From Bacillus sp. FJAT-27225 (GTDB taxonomy: Bacteria > Bacillota > Bacilli > Bacillales > Cytobacillaceae): DNA of 64,000 bases. The notes below the pieces were generated by a model, which saw nothing but the letters and a program-made list of their open reading frames with translations, did no database searches and was not told where the DNA came from. Within the stretch, counting starts at the first letter, position 1, and the number at the start of each line of letters is the position of its first letter. The stretch lies in NCBI RefSeq assembly GCF_001685025.1, contig NZ_MAYU01000026.1, positions 1 to 64,000 of the forward strand. Reading direction: 5' to 3'. Positions 1 through 6,804 of this stretch are shown here, in pieces. The position numbers were made by a program, and so were the translations under genes.

Positions 1-32
1 TCATATTATTGTTTGTTGACGCTTGTTTGTTT

Positions 33-48
33 AGTTTTCAAAGAACAA
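33..48 (-). promoter_or_regulatory. rRNA leader boxA-like antitermination site
   Basis: Read on the minus strand this is a GTTCTTTGAAAACT-type box, the form usual in Bacillus rRNA leaders and spacers, where Nus factors bind nascent rRNA. It lies downstream of two promoters that point out of the window. No 16S sequence is visible, so the rRNA gene itself is inferred to start left of position 1. Confidence 0.65.
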
Positions 49-73
49 TTTACCGCTCAACAGCGACCTTATT

Positions 74-103
74 AATATAACACACCATCAACTAGTTTGT
101 CAA
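74..103 (-). promoter_or_regulatory. rRNA operon promoter P2 (sigma-A)
   Basis: On the minus strand there is a perfect -35 TTGACA (98-103), an 18-base spacer and a -10 TATATT (74-79). It is the downstream member of a tandem pair that precedes a boxA-like leader. This arrangement is typical of Bacillus rRNA operons. Confidence 0.75.
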
Positions 104-147
104 AAGTTTTTTTGGTGAAAGTTGCTTAACTCGCTGCAACGTTTTTC

Positions 148-176
148 AGTATAACAAGGTCTTTATACAAAATCAA
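148..176 (-). promoter_or_regulatory. rRNA operon promoter P1 (sigma-A)
   Basis: On the minus strand, -35 TTGATT (171-176), a 17-base spacer and -10 TATACT (148-153). It lies about 75 bases upstream of the second promoter, consistent with the P1/P2 arrangement of Bacillus rRNA operons. Confidence 0.7.
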
Positions 177-214
177 TATTGTTTTTTATTTTTTTGACTG
201 GAATTTACTTACTG

Positions 215-439
215 CTAACCCCGCTTTAATTTTCTTTTTCTCATATACTTCAAGCAGTCAATTGGTGGAGCGATTCTTCTGAATAGAGAAAAGAGAATTT
301 TATATCGCTCTTCCATTGCTCGCTTAGCAATAGAATCAATGCGTTCATCTTCTAGATCAAACAAAATCTCCTCCATTTCTCTCTTTATCAAGTACTCAAT
401 TTCCTTCACTTCTTTCGAATTAATCAGTATTCCAAGCAT
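215..439 (-). CDS. small conserved-looking protein of unknown function, 74 aa
   Basis: I do not recognise a named family. The ATG at 439 has a good GAGGGG ribosome binding site nine or so bases upstream, which supports a real gene. The product is highly charged and probably mostly helical: acidic and Glu/Lys-rich for residues 9-35, then a basic tail ending in KRKLKRG, with no signal peptide or membrane segment. It sits between the rRNA promoters and pdaB, is divergent from pdaB, and reads towards the rRNA operon. A cytosolic, possibly nucleic-acid-binding role is only a guess from its charge pattern. Confidence 0.7.
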   Translation of the reverse strand: MLGILINSKEVKEIEYLIKREMEEILFDLEDERIDSIAKRAMEERYKILFSLFRRIAPPIDCLKYMRKRKLKRG

Positions 440-580
440 TCACTAAACCCCTCTGCATTTAATGTTGAAATTATGATTACCAGATTATTCTATTGTATGT
501 ATTTGTTAATAGAATTCATACATGTCCCTGGCAAAGCATAAATATAGGGACAGGGAGTGCTTGGATGAGGAGGTAAGCGT

Positions 581-1333
581 ATGAATGTATTTGTCGTACT
601 GAATGGCAAGCGGGCAAAGCAAATTATTCTTATTATTGTTTCAGCACTATTTGCTGCTTGGATCCTTTTTATGGAGAATTTAGTGCAAGTACCGGTCTTT
701 TCGACAAAGGATGGGCCTAAGGCAGTATATAAGGGGGAAAAAGATATTGCCCTTACGTTTAATATTGGTTGGGGAGATGAAAAAGCCGCCCCTATTCTGG
801 ATGTGCTAGAAAAGGAAAATATAAGAGCCGCCACTTTTTTTCTTTCCGGTTCTTGGGCTGAGCGGCATCCTGATTTAGTAAACCGGATTGCAAAAAAAGG
901 GTATGAAATCGGAATACTGGGCTACTCTTATGAGGATTACAGGACGCTTGAGGATGCACAAATCAAAAAAGACCTCGCAAAGGCTCAAACCGCCTTCGGA
1001 AAGCTAAACATTAAAGGAATTGAACTTATCCGCGCTCCAACCGGGCATTTTGATCAACGGACCTTGAAAGTAGCAGAACGATTTGGCTACACAGTTGTTC
1101 ATTGGAGTGTCGATTCAAAAGATTGGACCAACCCCGGAGCAAAAAAAATAATTGCCAATGTTAATAAAGCGGGACCGGGTGATATCATTCTGTTACATGC
1201 ATCAGACTCAGCAAAGCAAACTGCAAAGGCCCTTCCTGCTATTATTCAGGGCTTAAAGGATAAAGAACTTACATTTGTTTCTGTATCAGAGATGATCGCA
1301 AATGGGGATGCAAAGTCAGAAGAGGTCCGGTGA
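581..1333 (+). CDS. pdaB: PdaB family polysaccharide deacetylase-like sporulation protein
   Basis: 250 aa with an N-terminal membrane anchor (about residues 13-31) and a NodB-like fold outside the membrane. PdaB is needed to keep spores stable late in sporulation. The start is set by AGGAGG at 568-573, seven bases before the ATG. The usual first catalytic motif (TFDDGP) reads TFNIGW here, with Asn61 replacing Asp, and the metal-binding H(S/T)xxH region reads LGYSY, so both histidines are missing. Ordinary deacetylase activity is therefore doubtful. A GTATG/CATACAT pair upstream only loosely resembles a sigma-G promoter. Gene order pdaB-kbaA-gerD matches B. subtilis. Confidence 0.9.
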   Translation: MNVFVVLNGKRAKQIILIIVSALFAAWILFMENLVQVPVFSTKDGPKAVYKGEKDIALTFNIGWGDEKAAPILDVLEKENIRAATFFLSGSWAERHPDLVNRIAKKGYEIGILGYSYEDYRTLEDAQIKKDLAKAQTAFGKLNIKGIELIRAPTGHFDQRTLKVAERFGYTVVHWSVDSKDWTNPGAKKIIANVNKAGPGDIILLHASDSAKQTAKALPAIIQGLKDKELTFVSVSEMIANGDAKSEEVR

Positions 1334-1346
1334 TTGAAAAAATAAA

Positions 1347-1375
1347 AGGCCGTCCAGAAAATACTGGATCGGCCT
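1347..1375. terminator. bidirectional terminator between pdaB and kbaA
   Basis: Inverted repeat AGGCCG-TCCAG / CTGGATCGGCCT with a short loop. A-rich sequence on the left can serve the minus-strand gene. It lies between two convergent genes. Confidence 0.7.
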
Positions 1376-1391
1376 CTATCAGTTTCATCTT

Positions 1392-2069
1392 TTATTTAGC
1401 TTTTTTCTTTTTGTTTTGAGCAGGACCCACTTTAACAGCTTTTCTCTCCAGCAATTTCTTCCGTTCCTCCTGAGATTTTTGATTAAGCTTATGAAGGACT
1501 AATAGCTGATAAGAGTTACAGACAAGTAAGGGAAACAGCATCAAATAAAACCAACCTTCATCATTGGCACGGAGAACAGGAACCCATTCCAGGATTGTAG
1601 CAACGACTATAAAGAATAATGCTGGAATAAAGGCTTCTTTGTTAGTCTGCTTCATTTTGAGCCATGCAACCAGTACCCCTATCACAAGGATTACAATTGC
1701 AGGAATCAGATAAGGAAAAATACCTTCATCCGGTTTTGCAAATGCTTCATATCGAAGGTAAACCAAATCAAAAGCCACAAAGGCAATCAGAACCATTTGT
1801 ACAGAATTCCAAAGTTTAGCTGACTTAAAAATTCCCAGTCCGAATCGATGAATCGTCAAATAGGCAAAAAAACCAGCTTGACTTAACAGACTGAAAATCA
1901 TCCCTACCCCCACTAACCAAATTGTGACAGACAGAATCTCCAGTATTTCAAAGTTAGCAAACAAAGGCTGGAATTTGCCCCATTGGACAATAAACCCAAC
2001 AATTATGGTTACACCAGCCCCAAGCATCAATGTGTTTAAAAATAATTTCACCCAATTACGGCTAGTCAC
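1392..2069 (-). CDS. kbaA: KbaA, KinB-signalling pathway activation membrane protein
   Basis: About 225 aa and mostly hydrophobic, with six likely membrane helices followed by a basic cytoplasmic tail ending in a run of lysines. KbaA is needed for the sporulation kinase KinB to feed the Spo0A phosphorelay. The reading frame extends to 2111, but the likely start is the GTG at 2069 (product begins VTSRNWVKLF) because a GGGGG site lies just upstream. It is divergent from gerD and convergent with pdaB, as in B. subtilis. Recognition rests on the N-terminal SRNWVKLF motif, topology and position. Confidence 0.85.
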   Translation of the reverse strand: MTSRNWVKLFLNTLMLGAGVTIIVGFIVQWGKFQPLFANFEILEILSVTIWLVGVGMIFSLLSQAGFFAYLTIHRFGLGIFKSAKLWNSVQMVLIAFVAFDLVYLRYEAFAKPDEGIFPYLIPAIVILVIGVLVAWLKMKQTNKEAFIPALFFIVVATILEWVPVLRANDEGWFYLMLFPLLVCNSYQLLVLHKLNQKSQEERKKLLERKAVKVGPAQNKKKKAK

Positions 2070-2143
2070 AGTCTTTCCCCCAGTATGTATAATGCAGTTC
2101 AATTGTACCATAGGCGAACTAAAAATCCATGCTTTCCATAAAC

Positions 2144-2173
2144 GAATAATTAATAGGTTTTTTCTTCATTCTA
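2144..2173 (+). promoter_or_regulatory. sigma-G type promoter of gerD
   Basis: GAATA (2144-2148), an 18-base spacer and CATTCTA (2167-2173) fit the forespore sigma-G consensus (GnATR, N18, CAtnnTA). Its position 35 bases before the gerD ATG agrees with gerD being a forespore gene. Confidence 0.7.
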
Positions 2174-2207
2174 AACATAACTGGATTTGTGAAGGGGAGT
2201 TTTAGGT

Positions 2208-2783
2208 ATGAAGAAATATCTGGTACTGCTTGTCTCAATTACAATCCTGATTCTATCTGCCTGTACAGGGGGAGGCAATCAGGCACAAAGCAAGTTGGAT
2301 TACGAGGAAACCAAGAAAATGTTAGTGGATATTCTTCAAACAGAAGAAGGGAAGAAGGCCATTCAGGAAATCGTTACAGACGATAAGATAAAACAAGAAA
2401 TGATTATGGATCAAGCTGTTGTTAGCGAAACGATCCAAAAGACGTTAACCTCCAAGGAAGGCACCGATTTTTACAAAAAGTCACTTGAAAACCCCAAGAT
2501 AGCCGCCAGCTTGGCCAAAGGTATGAAAACGGGAAATGAACAGCTCTTAAAGGATTTAATGAAAGATCCTGAATACAGGGCAATGATGATTGAAATCCTC
2601 AAAGATCCCGAAATACAAAAGGAAATGACCGATGCGCTTAAAAGCAAGGACTTCAGGCTTCATCTTCAGAGTGTAATCGCTGAATCCATGCAAAGCCCGA
2701 TCTTTAAAGCAGAAATGCAAAAGCTGCTTTTACAAGCGGCAGAAGAAGCAACAAAGCCGGAAAAGGGCCAGGGGGATTCATAA
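2208..2783 (+). CDS. gerD: GerD spore germination lipoprotein
   Basis: 191 aa lipoprotein. The signal peptide ends in lipobox LSAC, so Cys19 is the lipidated residue. The mature part is charged and helical with repeated K-D-P-E segments. In Bacillus, GerD sits in the spore inner membrane and is needed to cluster germinant receptors into the germinosome. An AAGGGGAG site lies upstream of the ATG, and a sigma-G promoter precedes it. It is a single-gene unit ending in a strong hairpin shared with the convergent salA. Confidence 0.93.
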   Translation: MKKYLVLLVSITILILSACTGGGNQAQSKLDYEETKKMLVDILQTEEGKKAIQEIVTDDKIKQEMIMDQAVVSETIQKTLTSKEGTDFYKKSLENPKIAASLAKGMKTGNEQLLKDLMKDPEYRAMMIEILKDPEIQKEMTDALKSKDFRLHLQSVIAESMQSPIFKAEMQKLLLQAAEEATKPEKGQGDS

Positions 2784-2786
2784 TTG

Positions 2787-2816
2787 AAAGCCTCTTCCAC
2801 TATCGGAAGAGGCTTC
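2787..2816. terminator. terminator between gerD and salA
   Basis: A near-perfect 11-bp stem (AAGCCTCTTCC / GGAAGAGGCTT) with a five- to six-base loop. A T-rich run follows on the plus strand, and the hairpin lies between convergent genes. Confidence 0.85.
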
Positions 2817-2819
2817 GTT

Positions 2820-3878
2820 TTATTCCTTTTCAAGGAGATTGATTACCTTGTCAGCAATTTTCAAATAAGCTTCACCAATTGGATGGTCTTCTTGATAGAC
2901 GGAAGGCGCAAAGTCCTCTTCATTCCAGTCAGGCTGTCCAAGCGGAAGTTGTCCAATGACCTGAGTGTTGAGAGCTTCAGCAAGCCTTTCTCCACCGCCA
3001 CGGCCAAAGATATATTCCTTATCTCCAGTTAATTTACTCTCAAAATACGCCATATTTTCAATAACACCAAGAATTTCATGCTCTGTCTTTAAAGCCATTG
3101 CACCGGCACGCGCAGCAACGAACGCCGCTGTAGGGTGCGGTGTCGTTACGATTATTTCCTTGCAGGAAGGCAGCATGGAATGGACATCAAGCGCAACATC
3201 CCCTGTACCAGGCGGCAAGTCAAGCAACAGATAATCCAGTTCCCCCCAATTTACCTCCTCAAAGAAACTGTTCAGCATTTTTCCCAGCATCGGGCCGCGC
3301 CAAATGATTGGCGAATTGTCCTCCACGAAAAAACCCATTGAAATGACTTTAACCCCAAACCGTTCAACAGGCAGAATTTTTTCGTTTTTAACTGCTGGAC
3401 GCTCGGAAATTCCCATCATATCTGGAACGCTGAATCCATAAATATCAGCGTCGATCAATCCAACCTTCTTTCCCACGCGAGCAAGGGATACAGCAAGATT
3501 AACCGAAACAGTCGATTTCCCTACCCCACCCTTTCCACTGGCAATTGCAATAAATGTTGTCTTGCTGCCCGGGGCCAGCAAATTTTGGACTCCGTCTGCA
3601 GACTCCGGACGATGAGCGGTAAGCACCTCATCAGGAAGTTGGCTAAATCTGATTCCGACAGAAGCTGCCCCCGCACCTTTTAAAGCGTTAACAATTTGCG
3701 TCTGAAGCTGTAGCTGTTCCGCGGTCCCAGTCTTGGCTATTGAAACCTTGACACTGACGTGGCTCTTTTCTTCTTTTACCTTTATTTCTTCAATAGCATT
3801 TAGTTCACCGAGCGATTTATGTAAAAATGGCTCTTCCATTACGCTTAGTAATTCTCTAACGTTTGCCTCTGTTATCAT
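2820..3878 (-). CDS. salA: SalA/Mrp-type P-loop ATPase (ApbC/MinD family)
   Basis: 352 aa, the length of B. subtilis SalA. An N-terminal MIP18-like domain (about 1-85) is followed by a P-loop ATPase domain with the deviant Walker A GKGGVGKS at residues 115-122. Mrp proteins act in Fe-S cluster delivery, and B. subtilis SalA also regulates scoC. The longer frame (to 3923) was rejected because the family starts at MITEANVRE. No CxxC is seen at the C-terminus, unlike many Fe-S carriers, so the regulatory role may be the main one. It lies downstream of cwlD on the same strand, with a terminator between them. Confidence 0.9.
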   Translation of the reverse strand: MITEANVRELLSVMEEPFLHKSLGELNAIEEIKVKEEKSHVSVKVSIAKTGTAEQLQLQTQIVNALKGAGAASVGIRFSQLPDEVLTAHRPESADGVQNLLAPGSKTTFIAIASGKGGVGKSTVSVNLAVSLARVGKKVGLIDADIYGFSVPDMMGISERPAVKNEKILPVERFGVKVISMGFFVEDNSPIIWRGPMLGKMLNSFFEEVNWGELDYLLLDLPPGTGDVALDVHSMLPSCKEIIVTTPHPTAAFVAARAGAMALKTEHEILGVIENMAYFESKLTGDKEYIFGRGGGERLAEALNTQVIGQLPLGQPDWNEEDFAPSVYQEDHPIGEAYLKIADKVINLLEKE

Positions 3879-3993
3879 TGAAAAAGCACCTGCCTTTTTA
3901 AAGTTTAAATAAAATGCTTTCACTTTTCATAATTATAGCATAATTAATAGACCTTGCTGTTAACTAGGACACACCCCCAATCCTTTTTAATCA

Positions 3994-4032
3994 AATAAAC
4001 GAGGGAGACTCGGTGTCTCTCTCGTTTATTTA
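3994..4032 (-). terminator. terminator after cwlD
   Basis: Long stem AAATAAACGAGgGAGAC / GTCTCtCTCGTTTATTT with a short loop, starting at the cwlD stop codon and continued by T-rich sequence on the minus strand. Confidence 0.8.
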
Positions 4033-4033
4033 G

Positions 4034-4735
4034 TCATTTTTTTGTATAGTATCGGATAATCCCCTTATAGATTGACGCAGCAACCATCTCCTGATAGGAG
4101 TCCCGCTCCAAATTCGCCTTTTCAGTTGGGTTGGAAAGAAACCCCGCTTCTACCAGCACACCTTGACTGTCAGCATGTTTTAGGATATATAAATTATTTA
4201 ACGGCTTTGCTTTTCTTGTTGTATTCTCAAGATTTATCCTAAGCTCCTGCTGAATAAGCTTTGCAGCCTTTGCGTTTTCCTTCCTCTTTGAGTTATAAAA
4301 GGTTTGTGCCCCACTCCATTGGGGGGAAGGAATGGCATTAAGATGTATGCTGATAAAGAGGTCTGCATTGGATTCATTGATAATTTTGATCCGTTCCTTT
4401 AAGTCGGCTGCCTTTCGGCGGCTATAGCCTTTCATATCGACCGGTGCCAGATCTTTATCCGTCTCACGAGTCATGATAACTATGGCACCCTGCTGCTGCA
4501 GAAAATCACGCAATTTAAGTGAAATGCTAAGGGCAATATCCTTTTCCTGCATCGGGCGGTCTCCTGCACCGCCATCAACGCCGCCATGCCCCGGATCAAG
4601 TAGAATGACTTTTCCCGACAGCGGCAAGCTCCAGGTTGTCCATGTCTCATTTTCATTTAAGTCGTATTGAATAATAAAAAACAGTACAACCAGACCTACT
4701 GCAAAGGCAGTCCGTTTTAGCCTTCGTTTCCACAC
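4034..4735 (-). CDS. cwlD: CwlD N-acetylmuramoyl-L-alanine amidase (spore cortex)
   Basis: About 233 aa with an N-terminal membrane anchor and an Amidase_3 domain. The zinc ligands are visible in DPGHGG, SIHLNA and the acidic partner EKDI, with the catalytic Glu in VEAGFLSNP. CwlD strips the peptide from muramic acid so that PdaA can make muramic-delta-lactam in the spore cortex. The frame opens at 4771, but the best start is the GTG at 4735, nine bases after AGGGGG; an ATG at 4744 is possible. It lies downstream of ybaK, as in B. subtilis. Confidence 0.92.
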   Translation of the reverse strand: MWKRRLKRTAFAVGLVVLFFIIQYDLNENETWTTWSLPLSGKVILLDPGHGGVDGGAGDRPMQEKDIALSISLKLRDFLQQQGAIVIMTRETDKDLAPVDMKGYSRRKAADLKERIKIINESNADLFISIHLNAIPSPQWSGAQTFYNSKRKENAKAAKLIQQELRINLENTTRKAKPLNNLYILKHADSQGVLVEAGFLSNPTEKANLERDSYQEMVAASIYKGIIRYYTKK

Positions 4736-4812
4736 TCCGTCCATCCCCCTGCCTGTCCTTTTCCATATCACTATATGGCAGGGGAAAAGTATTTAGAACA
4801 GGAATCACGCCG

Positions 4813-5256
4813 TTAGTGCAAACGAAGCTTATATCGCCTGCAGCCCTTCTCATATCCTTCAATCCACCAGGCCCTTACATATTGTTCACATTGAAAGTAA
4901 AGTGCTTCGGAGTAAAACCCTTCCTCTCCTGCCCCCCAATAGAGCAGAAAATTATAAAGGGTATCAATTAAATGAGTTTCTTCAGATTCACACCGTTCCA
5001 GTGTCAACTCAACTTGTTCACCGGTATGGGCAAATTTTGAGAAACTGGCCCCAAGAAGATAAGACTCAAGTGCAACATCATAACAGGCTTCAAGAATGCC
5101 CTGATTCTTAAAAAGACCGCCTGTAAGCCTTGTTGATCCAAAGAAATCTTTAGTTCTTTTTTTCAAATCCTCTATATTTATTTCTCTTAAGACAGAACGT
5201 TCATACTTAATCTGCTTCTCGCGCCGTTTTTGAGATAAAGTTGTAATCACATTCAA
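4813..5256 (-). CDS. ybaK: YbaK family protein (DUF2521), unknown function
   Basis: 147 aa, matching the B. subtilis YbaK length. A charged N-terminal helix (QKRREKQIKYERSVLREI) is followed by a helical core with Cys in LERCESEE and a C-terminal YVRAWWIEGYEKG segment. There is no signal peptide. The likely start is the TTG at 5256 (product begins MNVITTLSQK), eight bases after AGAGG; the upstream GTG at 5265 overlaps that site. It precedes cwlD on the same strand. Function is not known to me. Confidence 0.82.
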   Translation of the reverse strand: MNVITTLSQKRREKQIKYERSVLREINIEDLKKRTKDFFGSTRLTGGLFKNQGILEACYDVALESYLLGASFSKFAHTGEQVELTLERCESEETHLIDTLYNFLLYWGAGEEGFYSEALYFQCEQYVRAWWIEGYEKGCRRYKLRLH

Positions 5257-5438
5257 TGCTTTCACCTCTTACAGCTAGTCTTTATCCGTGCCAAAAAGAG
5301 AATACAGCTCGCAGTAGTGAATCGGTTTCCATTTTTACAACCAATTAGCAATTTCATTTGATATACTAACTGAATATAAAGAATATTAGTGGATTACTCC
5401 TGAGTTTCCTGAAAATTAGACAGAAAAGAAGTGTGGTT

Positions 5439-6698
5439 ATGAAAAGAAGTGTTCACTACGCTTGGGTGATATTAGGGGTTTCATTTTTTGGCGTACTTGC
5501 GAGCCAGGGCGTCCGGTTTTCCTTCGGGGCCTTTATGGAATCATGGGAAGAATTTTTCCTGGCAACACGGGGTACCATTTCGGCCGTGTCGTTTTTAAGC
5601 TTTATTGTATTTGCTGTTGCCCAGCCGCTAGCCGGAAAAATGATTGATCAATACGGGGTAAGAATCGTGTTTGTCGTTAGTACTGCGATTGTGGGCATCG
5701 GCACCCTTCTGACCTACTTTGCAACATCAATCTGGCAGCTTTTCCTCCTGTACGGTGTTATTTCCTCAGCCGGTTTTGGGGGCGCTTCCGGAGTCACAGC
5801 AACCGTAGCTGTAACGAAGTGGTTCACAGCAAAACGCGGACTGGCCCTTGGCCTGGTGGAGGCCGGTTTTGGCGCAGGCCAGATGGTGATTGTGACAAGT
5901 TCCATCTTCCTAATTGAACTTTACGGCTGGCAAAGCACCGTCATCATCCTCGGGCTGTTCTTGCTGCTTGTTGTCTGCCCAATTCTCGGCTTGCTGCTAA
6001 AATCTGAGCCAGGGGATGCAGGTTATGAGCCGTTAGGCGGTGCAGCACCATTAGAAGAAGTTGCTGAGCCATCGAGCATTGAGGGTGGCAAATCTCGTCC
6101 AGGAAGAAAATTTTGGTATTTGCTTATCCCCTTTTTTGTGTGTGGCGTCACAACGACCGGACTGATGGATACCCATTTAATTCCGTTTGCCCAATACTGT
6201 GGATTTTCGCCTGCTGTTACGAGCACCGCGGTTAGTTTGCTCGCTGGATTCAATATTCTTGGGACATTAGCAGCCGGCGTCCTTGCTGATAAAATTGATA
6301 ATAGAAAGATACTTGCCTTCCTTTATTTCGGAAGAGCATTGACCATCTTGTTTCTGCTTGTCTTCTCAAGCCAGGCAAGCTTGGTGGCTATCTTTATAGA
6401 AAATCCGGTATTGCTTCTGGCCTTTTCCGTTTCATTCGGGCTTGTCGATTTCGCGACAGTTCCGCCGACTGTTAAACTGATGTCAGAGTACTTTAAAGGA
6501 CAATCACTCGGTCTTTTGACAGGCTGGCTTTTCATGAGCCACCAGTTTGGCTCCGCACTCGGTTCGTTTATTCCCGGTCTATTGTTTGACTATGCTGGCA
6601 ACTACAGTCTTTCGTTCTTATTCGCTGTTTTCCTTCTGATTGGAGCAGGAGTGTTAAGTGCTCTATTGCCAAAAGAAAAGGCACAGGTCAGTGTGTAA
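5439..6698 (+). CDS. MFS transporter, oxalate/formate antiporter-like (OFA/MCT type)
   Basis: About 419 aa with 12 predicted membrane helices and a central loop (residues about 200-220, PLEEVAEPSSIEGG). The start HYAWVILGVSFF and the GxxxDRxG-like MIDQYGVR after helix 2 fit the OFA/monocarboxylate branch of MFS. The substrate is probably a small carboxylate. A GTG lies at 5433, but the ATG at 5439 fits family starts; the ribosome binding site is weak. It faces the acyl-CoA operon and ends against it, so it may import that operon's substrate. This is inference from position only. Confidence 0.85.
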   Translation: MKRSVHYAWVILGVSFFGVLASQGVRFSFGAFMESWEEFFLATRGTISAVSFLSFIVFAVAQPLAGKMIDQYGVRIVFVVSTAIVGIGTLLTYFATSIWQLFLLYGVISSAGFGGASGVTATVAVTKWFTAKRGLALGLVEAGFGAGQMVIVTSSIFLIELYGWQSTVIILGLFLLLVVCPILGLLLKSEPGDAGYEPLGGAAPLEEVAEPSSIEGGKSRPGRKFWYLLIPFFVCGVTTTGLMDTHLIPFAQYCGFSPAVTSTAVSLLAGFNILGTLAAGVLADKIDNRKILAFLYFGRALTILFLLVFSSQASLVAIFIENPVLLLAFSVSFGLVDFATVPPTVKLMSEYFKGQSLGLLTGWLFMSHQFGSALGSFIPGLLFDYAGNYSLSFLFAVFLLIGAGVLSALLPKEKAQVSV

Positions 6699-6705
6699 TA
6701 TAATT

Positions 6706-6725
6706 AACCCAATTTGGGTTTGGTA
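6706..6725 (+). terminator. small terminator-like hairpin after the MFS gene
   Basis: AACCC-AATTT-GGGTT followed by GGTATTTTTG on the plus strand. The stem is short, so this is a weak call. Confidence 0.4.
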
Positions 6726-6744
6726 TTTTTGTGTTAGTAAAATA

Positions 6745-6770
6745 GGTCTCCAGCAAATCGTCTGGAGACC
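6745..6770. terminator. terminator between the convergent MFS gene and acyl-CoA ligase
   Basis: Perfect 9-bp stem GGTCTCCAG / CTGGAGACC with an eight-base loop, placed between two convergent genes. Confidence 0.7.
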
Positions 6771-6804
6771 CTTACAAAGAAAAAGTATGAATTTTGATTT
6801 ACCA

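Noticed and set aside
517-544. Sigma-G-like promoter before pdaB (GTATG/CATACAT or GAATT/CATAAATA)
   Set aside because: The spacing or the -10 element departs from the consensus in each alternative, so neither is reported as a feature.
490-834. Minus-strand open frame over pdaB
   Set aside because: It overlaps a well-supported gene with a good ribosome binding site on the other strand and has no family resemblance.
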